Source: Bugulina stolonifera
Taxonomy: Eukaryota; Bryozoa; Gymnolaemata; Cheilostomatida; Bugulidae
DNA: 64,000 nucleotides
Direction: 5' to 3'
NCBI GenBank assembly: GCA_935421135.1
Contig: OW285196.1
Coordinates: 5,561,001-5,625,000 of the forward strand
Positions within the stretch are counted from its first letter, which is position 1; each line of letters begins with the position of its first letter. Below, piece by piece: positions 1 through 11,177 of this stretch. The translations under genes were made by a program, and so were the position numbers. The notes under the pieces are model-generated. The model was not told the DNA's origin. It searched no databases and was given only the letters and a program-made list of their open reading frames with translations.

Positions 1-848
1 TTCACACCCTTGGCAGGTATTAAACCTTATTTTTTAATTGTGCATACTGTGCAGATTAACGGATTGATAACAATTATTTCGGGTTGATGGATTATATTCT
101 TGCGTATTTGTTCTACTATAAAATAATTGCTCCATTTTCTACCCCATTCATGCTTTATTCATTGTTACTTAAGAATGTAAAAAAATATTTAACGCTTTGA
201 TTGACGACAAGCCACTATAATCCCAAAACAACTGTCTACATATGAGATGGATATAAAAAGGCATTCAATGGCTCACCATCCTCACTGGTTAGGCGCGCAC
301 CATTCTCTGAAGAACAACTGAATATTATCTTTTTGAAGGTAATGTACATGTAAATATATATAATATTATCGCTTGTTTCTTTGTTTTGTGTTCTTGACAT
401 TATTTCCCCCATGCAAGTCATAATTGACAAGCAAAAGGCAAAACATCTTCACAAATCTGTTTACTTCTGCTCAAATTCCTTGAACATGTGTCAGGATCTC
501 TGGGAGTAGTTTACATGCACAGTATTTGAATGAATGGCATTGTTTATAAAAATGTATCATTTTATCCTATTTAGGGCACATTAGTAGCGCTCAAAATATT
601 TTCCTCAAAGTTAGAGACTTGCAGGAGAGCGGGAGAGACATAACGTCATTAAATTGTTGTGAGTCTGAATTTTCTACTATTTAAGACATTGTAAAGTTAT
701 TAAGTTGCATTTACAGTGTACAAATGTAATATACATTGTACATGTAAGTTAAAATAATAAAGCTGGTAAGTTTTAGAAAACTATACCAATAATTACATGT
801 AGATGCTACATAATAAGTTATAGTTCTTTGTACATTTTTCTTCAATAG
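1..848. other. Upstream region of the collagen gene, no gene recognised
   Basis: AT-rich DNA with no ORF that resembles a known protein. The collagen start codon at 849 is immediately preceded by a splice-acceptor-like sequence (ttcttcaatag), so a 5'UTR exon may lie in this stretch, but I could not identify it or a clear core promoter. Confidence 0.4.
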
Positions 849-3390
849 ATGGAGCCCAAAAGAGAAGAACTGAGGTCAAGAGTTCGATCTCTTAGTTATA
901 TGCTGGGCTTCTTATCTATAGCCTTCACCTGCAGCATAATAGCTAATGTAGTTGTCTACACTTGCACATACAGACACATCTATCAGGAAATTAGTGAGGT
1001 AAAAAGGCATTGTGCAATGTACATATAATGTAAATTCATCTTTAGTTTCATATGGCTTACGTCAGTTGAATTCGTTGCAAGATGAAAAAGAATATTTCCT
1101 GTCACTCTCATTGCTTTTAAAACACATATGTGACCCAGGTGCTCATTTTCGGACATCGTGCGCACAGAGTCCTCAGATTTGGAGGGATCCAGGCAGTACA
1201 GGGGGAAAAGCAGAGGTTCCAAATTTTCAGATTAGACACAAAGCCTCTACTGAGAATTGTTGCATTAGCTCTACTTTTCCCCTGTACTGCCAGGAGCCCT
1301 TCAAATCTGCGAACTCTGTGCGCACGATGTCCGTATACAATGTGCATATGCCATTGTATAGCTATGGAAATCTGTATGCTGTATGCTAGTATATAAAATA
1401 GATTAGATCAGTCAGTTAGATTAGCAATAAGCAGTACAATTCTGATACTGCACAATGGTACCTTGACAGCAGCTTGGGAATTATAATGCATTGTTACACA
1501 TATTACTTTTATTGTCACCTCTGTTACAGAACAAGCATGGACTAACCGTCGTAAGGCAAGATCTTAGTGAAGCCGTGAGCAAACATTCTATTCTCCAACA
1601 GAGTCTCTCAGTGGTAGGTTAACAGGACCTGGAAGGATTGTATTCGTACTCTACATATACTCTACATATACTCTACATATACTCTACATACACTCTACAT
1701 GTACTCTACATATACTCTACATATACTCTACATATACTCTACATATACTCTACATATACTCTACATATACTCTACATATACTCTACATATACTCTAATAT
1801 ACTCTACATATACTCTACATATACTCTACATATACTCTACATATACTCTACATACACTCTACATATAATACTCCACATAATATACTCTACATGTACTCTA
1901 CATATACTCTACGTATACTCTACATACACTCTACATATACTCTACGTATACTCTACATACACTCTACATATACTCTACATACACTCTACATATACTCTAC
2001 ATAATATACTCTACATGTACATATACTTGTGATTTTATTATTTTAGATAATATTATCTACAAAAAACATATTATTATACAATGCGTAACATTGCCAGCTT
2101 TTGAGTTTCAGATGCACGTAATCTTCTGTTTAGGCTAGTTAGATATAGAAACAGTTCCATACACCATATTGTCAATTTTAGACCACATTTGTTGGGAATT
2201 AATTGTATAGGTAGACAGAATTAAGGCATGAGCACTTTTCTTACGTTCAGTAGAAATGCTACATGTGTATGTATCTACCTGTATATACTAGGAATTACAT
2301 GCGAGTATAGGCAGCCATGTTTCTATGGTATTATACATGCACAATATGATGTCATTCTCTTTACTATCTGCAGAGAAAAAAAAGGGAAACTGGTGATGCG
2401 TGTAGATGTGAGGCTGGTCCAAAAGGGGAAGCAGGTTCTCCTGGTCCTGTAGGTTTGCCAGGATTTCCAGGGGCTGATGGTCCCCCCGGAGTCTCTGGAG
2501 TTAAAGGTATGGAAGGTCGTGCCGGTGTACCGGGTCCCCAAGGCACCAAAGGCGAACCTGGCCAAGACGTAAGTAGGAGAATACAGCAGATTCTCATATT
2601 ATGACGCTGAGTAAAATTGCAAGAAATGGAATTTTCCATGTAGATTTTTCGATATACTGTACATGCGAAAATTTTGTTGAAAAGGGGTGGCATGTGTTTC
2701 TATTTTTGTCAACAAGTTATGTAGAGCTTATAGCATATCTCTCTTCTGGAACGGGCCACTTTTCCATAAATTAGATTTAGATGTCTGGAAATTATTGAAG
2801 ATCGCGACTTAAAGATATCAAGATAAAACTATAACATACTGCTTCTGTTATTGTTCCCTTTTGCTGGGTGCTAAGTATTAATTGACTACCATGTTCACAG
2901 CAAAAGAAAATAAACAATTACATGCAACCACATGCATCCACACGCATATCAATCTCTGCTGTGCATGTTGCTGTAGGGTAAAGATGGAGCACCTGGGCCA
3001 CCAGGTGCACCAGGTGCTGTTGGCCTACCTGGTTTTGATGGAGCACCTGGTCCTGTAGGAGAGAAAGGGGAACCAGGAATTACCACAGGTTCTGGTATTC
3101 CTGGACCACCTGGTCCAATTGGACCAAAGGGATCACAGGGACCCCCAGGGCAACCAGGAAAAGACGGAATTGATGGCAGTGATGGTGCTCGGGGCATACC
3201 AGGTGAAGACGGAATACCAGGTTTACCTGGAGCTCCAGGCGCTGATGGTGCTCCTGGGTTAGATGGAAACCCAGGTGCAGGTGGTACTCCTGGACGTGAT
3301 GTGGATGGATGCCCAGGACGAAATCAGGGATGTCATAGAGGTGTTCGAAGACAAAACCGCACACAAAATAACAGAAGAGACAGATATTGA
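849..3390 (+). CDS. Short type II transmembrane collagen, four exons
   Basis: Exons read as 849-998, 1530-1613, 2374-2568 and 2977-3390, all joined in phase 0 with GT/AG borders; about 280 residues. Residues 1-15 are basic and charged, and about 17-41 form a hydrophobic segment, so a type II membrane protein is predicted. Exon 2 is a short hydrophilic, possibly coiled stalk. Exon 3 opens with RKKR, a furin-type cleavage motif, then a CRC pair, then uninterrupted Gly-X-Y triplets. Exon 4 carries more triplets with one short interruption (GITTGS) and ends in a non-collagenous tail with two Cys, an NRT glycosylation site and many Arg. In all there are about 51 triplets. This order (cytosolic tail, membrane helix, convertase site, collagen) is that of membrane-associated collagens that shed their ectodomain. 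An AATAAA lies at 3598-3603. Much shorter than vertebrate membrane collagens; the first exon could be preceded by untranslated exons. Confidence 0.85.
1650..2020. repeat. 11-bp minisatellite in collagen intron 2
   Basis: More than 30 head-to-tail copies of an 11-bp unit (tactctacata), with tacatac, tacgtat and tacatgt variants. It lies between exons 2 and 3 of the collagen gene and is read as [13 protein letters not shown] protein only by chance. Confidence 0.95.
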
Positions 3391-4943
3391 GAGAATTAAA
3401 ATAGCAATACATACTGTTATCCATTGCATCGGCAGATTTTTATGTTCCCTTCATCGATACTAAGATTATTTCGAAAAAACAAGTCCAAACCTCAAGTACA
3501 GTCAACTTCAGGCATACGTGAACATTGTTGCCATATTTCTCAGCTCTGGTCATCATAATTGTTGCTCATCATTTTCCATCTATTTCTTTTGTATACTAAT
3601 AAAGTAATGCTTAGTGGTAGTAGCACAGACTGTTAAATAACATTATGCATGTAAAATACCATTATAATAAATAGTACTATTGCACAAGTCATTATAATCT
3701 TACTCTATTGACTGTAAAATATTTACATTGCAAGTGCATTCCCACATATAATTTTGATGATAACTTCAGGAAAAAACCAATATAATTTCTATAATGGACA
3801 CATAATTATGTGTTTAATATGACTCATCATTATTGTCACCAATTTCACGCTAAAATAAAACTTTCTATAATGAGATTCAAAAAGTAAATATGAGCTAGAC
3901 ACATTGCAGACGTCTATGTAGATAAGGTCAAAGGTCGTGATGACTTACTATGTCTAAGCAACAGCTAGATTGTACATTGAGCCACTGGTTGCCACCAGAA
4001 CAAAGCAGAAAAATAGAACCCTTACATATTATTTTCGACACTTGAAATGTCTTGAGACTCGAGGCCTCTATGAGTTACTACATTGAGCATGTGAACATAA
4101 CTCTGAATAAACCTAAGATCAAGGGAGCATAACTACTGAGTCGATCGTCAACGCTAAGTAAGGTCCGTTGGTAGTAAAAAACACCTAAGATCTTTTGGTA
4201 TAATATTGTGATCTTAGTTATAGTTATAGTTATAAATATTACTGTCACTAGAGTAAAAGGCTATAATGATGTTATACAATGCATATTATTTTATAACAAC
4301 GTACTATTGGTAGTAAAGGAAAGTGTATCACACTCTGGGAAGAAAATGGGTAGAAAGTGACCCGGGAGACGACAACTCCTAAGTACAACTTATACAACTT
4401 ATATTCTAAGTACAGCTTTGACTTGGGATGTATAAAATCTTCAATGTTTGCTCCACATTCTATCTTCACATTATTTCCAAAACGTTCCATAAAACACTCA
4501 CCTACTCTATGAGTGAAGTTCAAATTGTTGTTTGAGACAAGGCATGCGATTCGTCATGATTGTAACAGGTTCTGTAATAGGCTCATGGTATTGTTTGCAC
4601 AGTAGCCTGATGTAAAGCTACAATCATAGCTGCCGTTATACATGTACATGTGCAGCTACATATCTACATTTACCTGCACATGTGAAACACAACGTTGTGT
4701 AATTTATTGTGTAATATTCTACGTATGCACAAAATGAATGCACATGCAATATCTATAATATAATTGGTGGGTGTTTTGCTTAACACGAAACAATCAGAAT
4801 CATAACACTCTCCCAAACTGTGTGCAAATCCTGTTTACAAATAATAATAATGTGTTATAAACTATTATAAAATAGATGAAATTGACGATTTAAATTTCTT
4901 TAATTTATTTTACTTTACTATTCTATAATATATTATATATATA

Positions 4944-5118
4944 TATCCGTGGCGCCAGACACAATTCTAATTAACGTGGCTGCCCAATAGCAAAGCTAGT
5001 CGAGGGGCCAACTACGGCTCCTAGAGCTGGATATTATTATAGTTCGATGTTGCACAGAGAGAAAACCTTCTTCGGGGAGAAAACCTCCAGGTCATTGGCA
5101 GGACTCGAACCCACGATA
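4944..5118 (-). mobile_element. 5'-truncated tRNA-derived SINE
   Basis: Read on the minus strand this matches the 3' two thirds of the SINE at 19706-19945: shared are the B-box-like GGGTTCGAGTCC (5101-5112), the cctccaggtc...tggcagg block, the tcctagagctggat block and the atatccgtgg end next to an AT repeat tail. The A box is missing, so only a fragment is present. Confidence 0.7.
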
Positions 5119-5474
5119 GCATACCTTTATTCACGTGTATTTGATTTTATATCTGTTTTCGCCTATTTCGTCAAACAATTGCTTACTTTGCTATTAGGTT
5201 GATCACTAATACTGTATTCTATTGCAGCAGCCTACAATCTGATTATGCTATATACTTTATAGAAGTGTCCTTTATCATTAAATAGATTATACTGGGATGT
5301 AATGGTTACATTTTGCACTTTACGACTCTTAGCTTACTGCTAGTTGTATCAGTATATTAATATAAATCAACTCTGACAGGTTTGAAGCAGGGTATTATAT
5401 TATGCACTACATAAAAATATGCCCAATCATTTTTTAATTGATTTCATTAAAGCAAGCACAATTCAGAATAGGAA

Positions 5475-5620
5475 GGGCAACTCCTGTTAATACTTGTTGG
5501 AAGTATCATAATACAGTGTTATTCTGTGACTGCAATTCGGAATGCAATCTAAAGTATGACTAGGTAACAATCGAATTCAAACGAAGCAAGTCCATATATA
5601 CATGTACATAATGAACTGTA
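5475..5620. repeat. Dispersed repeat, copy 1
   Basis: Similar over about 140 bp to 10165-10310: cataatacagt, gactgcaat(t/c)(c/t)g(g/a)aatgcaat and gaagcaa(g/a)tcc blocks occur in the same order. The family is unknown. Confidence 0.5.
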
Positions 5621-6372
5621 CCGTATTATACATACACTGTACATAAAATCTATCAAGATTTGAGATTAGCAGTAATGAAATTTATTAGTACTATTTATAA
5701 TAAATGTTACTCCTGCTGACTAGATAAGATAATGAAATTACACAAATTTATATCTGTTATTTCTTTATAGGCAAAGTTATCACACTTGTAATAAAGTCAC
5801 ACAAACTGAAACTTTCACAATATGCAAAATGAGTTATTCGATATTGTTTCACGTAAAAAATTTGTCTTGTTTAATCCTCAGTTACTGTTTATGAAATAAA
5901 GCATTGCCTCTGTAGATACCTAATTCTGCTAGCAAGAATAGCGATTATTGACTTACAAGTACATGCACATGCACATATTATATTTGCAAATTAAAACATT
6001 GTAATGTTTTCATTACTCATTTGCAATCTCTAGGAAAGTCAGTACCTTGGAGACTTTTTGATGTCTTTTGCTGTTGAAACCTACTCAGAAAATTAAGCAA
6101 ATTGTTATTCTAGAATACAATCTTCATTCTTCCGCCACCTTGTTCATGAGTGCTAGAAATTATCAACCTTTATCAAAATGTTTTTTTAGAGCAAAACTTT
6201 ATTGTGCAAAAATAGAAAATTTATAACATGAATTGTTTTGATTTATTTTGATAAAATACAACATATATACATATTAATATTATTATGAAGTCTTATTAGT
6301 GAAATTTAGTGTTTTGAAGGAAATTACAAGTTTCATCAGTGCAGATGTACTGTAAGTGGTGGTATCCGTGAC

Positions 6373-6698
6373 TTAACGTCCATATCCTCTACAGTTACCT
6401 CTGTAGTCACAGTAACATCCACGTCCACACCCGTCATCAGAACCAGAGTTGGACGACCCACTAATAACAGATATGAACATCATCATAGAATGTATATGCG
6501 TATTACGATGGGCCATTTGAATACATCCAACATACATGTTTATAACAATTACTAATGTTTAAAGTAATTTTTCAAACTGCCAGCATAATGAGTTCCATGA
6601 TAAGATATTTACCCTGAAGAGCCGCATCTTCCATAACAACGACTTCCGACAGTCAGTGCAATCATAACAAATAGTGTTAGGAAAAAGAAGATCTTCAT
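6373..6698 (-). CDS. Secreted six-cysteine peptide, gene A (diverged member)
   Basis: Two coding exons: 6613-6698 (28 codons plus two bases) and 6460-6373, phase-2 intron with GT/AG ends; 57 residues. The first 18 or so residues are a hydrophobic leader (MKIFFFLTLF...). Cysteine spacing is C-X3-C-X14-C-X3-C-X1-C-X5-C, with a Gly/Ser-rich loop between the second and third Cys. The C-X3-C-X1-C-X5-C half, the phase-2 intron between the second and third Cys, and the separate 5'UTR exon match genes B-E, so I place it in the same family although the sequence is much diverged. The coding exon begins at acceptor 6727 after a 5'UTR exon ending at 7204. AATAAA (minus strand) is at 6242-6247. Function is unknown: secreted disulfide-rich peptide, possibly antimicrobial, toxin-like or signalling. 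Confidence 0.75.
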
Positions 6699-6786
6699 TT
6701 TGTATTTTGTTGAGACAACGGAAGGTTCTACAAAGAGGTGACAAAATTGTTTAGGAAGTAATTAAATTACTTCTTAAATAATATTG

Positions 6787-6912
6787 GTAGCCTACTTGAC
6801 AGGTGCATGGCTTGTAGACATGTAGCTTCATGGTGTTAATAAGTTTTATTAACATCATGAAGCTACACTGTACATGTCTACATAACATGCACCTGTCCAG
6901 TAGGTCACCTAC
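6787..6912. repeat. Long imperfect hairpin in gene A 5'UTR intron
   Basis: Arms of about 56-65 nt (6787-6842 and 6846-6912) are inverted copies with scattered mismatches around a 3-nt loop. Matching blocks include ttaataa/ttattaa, gtagcttca/tgaagctac, tagacatg/catgtcta and aggtgcat/atgcacct. It lies in the intron between the 5'UTR exon and the ATG exon of gene A. Confidence 0.8.
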
Positions 6913-6978
6913 AAGGAAAATGGCCTACATGTATGTTGTAGCAACATCTCATTCTCTTACAGAATTCTTTCTGACGTC

Positions 6979-7046
6979 CATTTGCATTTACTCACCATTT
7001 GCATTTACTCACCATTTGCATTTACTCACCATTTGCATTTACTCAT
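6979..7046. repeat. 17-bp tandem repeat, four copies
   Basis: Four consecutive copies of catttgcatttactcac (the last ends in t). It is in the same gene A intron as the hairpin. Confidence 0.9.
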
Positions 7047-7264
7047 CGATATATAAATCAACTGAGTAACACAAACTTATACTCAAATACAACTTTTTAT
7101 GGCTAATAAGAATAAAAGGATACTATGATTTATCACGTACAATGTAGTTGAATTATTATGTTATTAGCAATATTGTATTTAGTTTTCTTAAAGCAATTCT
7201 TACCTGAAGATGTGGAAGGTTGTGCTGCTGTGTGGTTGATAAATAACCATTAGGAGCTTTCTCT

Positions 7265-7272
7265 CTTTTATA
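7265..7272 (-). promoter_or_regulatory. TATA box of gene A
   Basis: TATAAAAG on the minus strand, about 60 bp upstream of the 5'UTR exon donor (CTTCAG|GTAAGA, exon end 7204). The same octamer and layout recur at genes B-E. Confidence 0.75.
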
Positions 7273-7299
7273 CTTCAATGGTCACTGAGTTACTATGGC

Positions 7300-10200
7300 T
7301 ACCTTGGAGATGTGCCAAGTACTGACTATATTAAACACACTTTTGTACAGTTTTAAAATCCTTCCAGGAAATGGATGAATTCTTTTACATCTAAAAATAA
7401 TAATTTACTGAATTATTTTTACCACAGTTTGAGTTGATTTACCTCAATTACGTTGCAAACTGTAGAAAACCATTATGGCATTCCAATACAATACATTCAA
7501 CTATTGGATGTTATATTGGCAAGCTCATGAAGAGCCACCTTGAGCCAATTGTCGGACAAAAAAACCAATAACCATAATTCCTACATAGAAATGACAGATT
7601 TCAGATTTTTAATTAATCACGCAATTAAAGAGAAACAGTCTGCTACAAGCGAAGATGTTGATGGTATGATGTTGATGGTATGATATTACATCTATGCACT
7701 AGCCAATAATTTTGCTCCTTTTAGAATGTGTAATGTGTGAACATGATGATATTAAAATAGATAATGTGTTTACAGTTTTAACGAAATAGGATTTTCCTCA
7801 ATACAAGATATTTTTATAGTTACTATTTTCTGATTAAGGTAGTGTGGGATGCTCTGTAGTTCACCCTAAAAGTGATTTGATCTTCAAGTACATGTACATT
7901 GTCAGCTGATGTAGATCTACAATGACGTCTTCTCTGTTTCTGGTTGCTTGTATGAACTTGCACACAAGGGTGACACCTACATGTACCTGTACATGCATAT
8001 GCTGATGATCATTGTTGTACACATACAGGCCAATGCTACCTCGTCACTGTCCGGATTTGTATTTTAGTATATGCTGCATGAACAAATGCCCACATTAAGA
8101 TTGGTGGAGGTTTGAATGAATGTTTCAGTGCTCAGTTAACACAATTCAAATAGAATTTTTCTCATGCATAAATGTAGCCCCCCATCTTATGAACTTCCTT
8201 GAGTATACAATGTACATGCAATTACTCTAGCTTTGCATGCAAAAATCTTAGTTAGCTGAGTTAGCTTTCCATGTTAAAACTTAGGTACATGTAGAATACA
8301 ACTTCTTCAATAGGCAAAAGAAGGAATGTGCATAGAGTTTAATTTCCAGACAAAGGTATTATTATAACACTAATATTGTTAACTGGTTTTGAAATTGTGT
8401 ATTAGGTCACGTGGGCCCAAACAGTACCATTATTTTTACGTGTTTAAAAGATACTTACATACATGTTTATTACTATAAAATAAATGAAATAATCATCTAT
8501 GCAAAACATACCTGTACATGGTGAAAAGTGTGGCAGATATACATGTACATATTAAGATATTTATGCAGAGGTATGCTAAGCAAATATTAAAGCTAAAAGT
8601 TCCAAACTGCATGTCATTAGTAGAACAACAATTCATTAAGAAATAAAACAAGGTGACAAAGTGTAGTAATATTTCTCAGGAACTACACATAGTCTCTAGA
8701 TTGCACACATGTGAAGACTCCAGTAGTTTGTTTACCTCTTGTATTGGAGGCATTCTCAAATGTACAAGCATGTCGTCGTTACAGTACATGTACAAGTAAA
8801 TGTATGTAGGAGAAGTGTATTTCCATATCTCACTCAATGCTCCTATCTTTGGAATGTCAAATAGACTATCATGATATGGTATTATAACAGAGCTGTTTGA
8901 CACTGCGTTGTAGTGGCTAGTTCTGTGGCAAGGGCTGTGGCAAAGACTGCCTATATTGTGTCATGGATGTATGTGTTAATGTAGTCTGGTCTAGACTCTT
9001 TAGCCGTTAACCCAACGTACAGCCTCGGTTGGCCCAGAGCTGCAGTAATTACAATCATTAGCTGTTTAGAATATCCTAAGCACTTAGAGCAAGACCGTTA
9101 TAAAGTTCCAAATTCGAATTCACTATAATACTATTTTAAAATCATTCTACTAGTATTGCCATTACCTTTGATGATGTGAAAACAGCCTTTATTTAGGCCG
9201 ATCTTGCATCACCGTAAACAACTTCAAAATTAGATTCAACTGTAATAAGGAAGGATGATGCTCTTGTTCAAATATTTCTATTTATAAAATTCAAATTCAT
9301 TTTATACGTCTTCTTTCTGAATAACATGATGTCATCTTTGTTCAGCCAGCCAAATATACATGTATGCAATTTTAGTGTTTTTATATTTACAACAATCATA
9401 TACAAGCACTGATACCTTAGGCTACAATAGTAATAGTTGACTAGTAGAAAACAAACTAGCTACTTCAAGATGTATCCAGCCCTAGAAGAGCGTTTGAAAA
9501 AATTGTTCTAAAATTATTCACATTTTTTAACGATCAGCTTGCTTGTTGGATGTTGTATGCTAGAAGTTTTTGCCTGGGAAATACTGCATATGGTTTGGTT
9601 GCCATGTACTTGAAGAACAGGGCTGGGTGCTACTGCCTACTGTGTGGAATCATTGTATGCAGCATACATGCACATAATATACATGTAGCTATATAAATAT
9701 TTATCCTCCTTCTACTTCCATACTGTAATATTGAGTTTATTGAACATCTAAAATACTGGCTTGTAGTTCAAGAGTTAATCATTTTGCATTATACAATATT
9801 CATTATTTCTAAAGACATTGGGAGAAAACTAGCAAAAACTTCTAAAAATGGCTTATAATCATAATTGGCGACAATCTATGCTTTAAATCGGGAATGTATT
9901 TTCAACATTCTGTTGTACATGAATGTTGACTGTCGCAAGAATTGAAATTTGCTATGTGAGTGAACTGCAGATTCATCTACGTACCTAGGATAGAATATTC
10001 TGTGCACATAACTATCTGGTAGTAACACCATGTTAGTTTCTATATTTTATAACTATAATTTCCTGGTATAGCTACTCATTGTAGTTATGCAATAACTGCT
10101 TTTACTATAAAGCAAATAACTTTACATGGTTAGTCTTTTAACTTGAAAGAATCCCCAAAGGCAGTTGCCAGTTGCCACTGACTTGCATCATAATACAGTA

Positions 10201-10510
10201 TTTTTTTGTGGCTGCAATCTGAAATGCAATATAAAGCACATATATGATCCGACTTGCAAGAGAAGCAAATCCCTATACAAATCATACAGTATATTACATG
10301 TACACATATGGAGATTTGGAAGTGTTACTACTAAACTATTATTGTCAATAAATGTAACTACACTAAGTGGAACAAATGAGCTGTGTATACTGTACCTGCA
10401 ATTATAGGGCAGTTACTCATAAGCTATTTATCATAATATTAGAAGTTTCCCTCCCTTATTTAAGTAAAACAAAATGAGGGAAGACAACTTCTAACTATAA
10501 CCAATAGCTG
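7300..10510. other. Intergenic stretch, no gene recognised
   Basis: AT-rich DNA with many tacatgta-type palindromes. A diverged repeat at about 8110-8210 resembles 19460-19555, and the second copy of the 5475 repeat lies at 10165-10310. No coding or RNA signal was found. Confidence 0.4.
10165..10310. repeat. Dispersed repeat, copy 2
   Basis: Counterpart of 5475-5620, with the same block order and many point differences. Confidence 0.5.
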
Positions 10511-10515
10511 ATAAC

Positions 10516-11177
10516 TTGTTATCTGTCCATGACTGGTGCTATGCCTTCTATAGTACATATAGAGCGAACAGCACTTGTTGTAGTTATAGTGATTCACCAA
10601 GATGACCCATTGGTCCCGAGCCAATGCTTAGACTATTCTTGAGAAAGAGTATGTTCTATCTCAGTAGAGGGTTCGGGCTTCCAGTTCCAATGGGACCAAG
10701 AGCTGGAACTAACTTATCTATGAAAGAAGACTTTGTATGAGTAGTATAGATGTGTCTGAATTGAGATCCAAGCATCAACTAACTGTACAGTTTCTGGTAA
10801 AAGGATGACGTAGCATTGTGCAACAAGATATTTGCCAAAAGGACGAGGTCTGACTTAACTAGGGTCGGCCTTTTACAAAAAGATGCTTAAAATGATATGA
10901 ATCATATGCAAAATTAATTGAAACCAATTCTGATATCTCGGCCCCATTGCATCGCTACAAAAGGCAAGCTATACACAGTAAGTTACAATCTGTAGTTCAG
11001 GAATTGCATAATAGAGAAATTATGAACAAGTATGAGTACATACATACATAATAAGGTAAGTACAAGAGTAATTAGACGAATATGAGTTGAGCAAGACAAC
11101 TACCAGGCACTTAGTGTGCATGAATGTCAGTCGGGAAAGCTCAGGCTATATCTATTGAAGCGTCCCAAGCCACTACA
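10516..11177 (-). mobile_element. Old, diverged solo LTR
   Basis: It follows the other LTR copies block by block: ctggtgctatgccttct, gatgacccattggtcccgag, the tagatgtgtct...gatccaagcat block, gtaaaaggatgacgtag..ttgtgcaacaa, ggtcggcc, and a right end ...cactaca followed by atat. It is more diverged than the copies at 15.7, 33.8 and 49.6 kb. The left border is approximate and no clear left target duplication is seen. Confidence 0.6.

Larger units (their letters stand above)
3391..6240. other. Intergenic stretch between collagen and peptide gene A
   Basis: Holds the collagen 3'UTR, a SINE 3' fragment (4944-5118) and a diverged dispersed repeat at about 5475-5620 that is similar to 10165-10310. 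I see no further coding signal. The two genes converge on this stretch. Confidence 0.5.

Noticed and set aside
1638..1868. Long [15 protein letters not shown] frame
   Set aside because: It is a translation of the 11-bp minisatellite inside a collagen intron.
2323..3424. Minus-strand proline-rich frames opposite the collagen exons
   Set aside because: They are shadows of Gly-X-Y codons (ccn/ggn) of the plus-strand gene.
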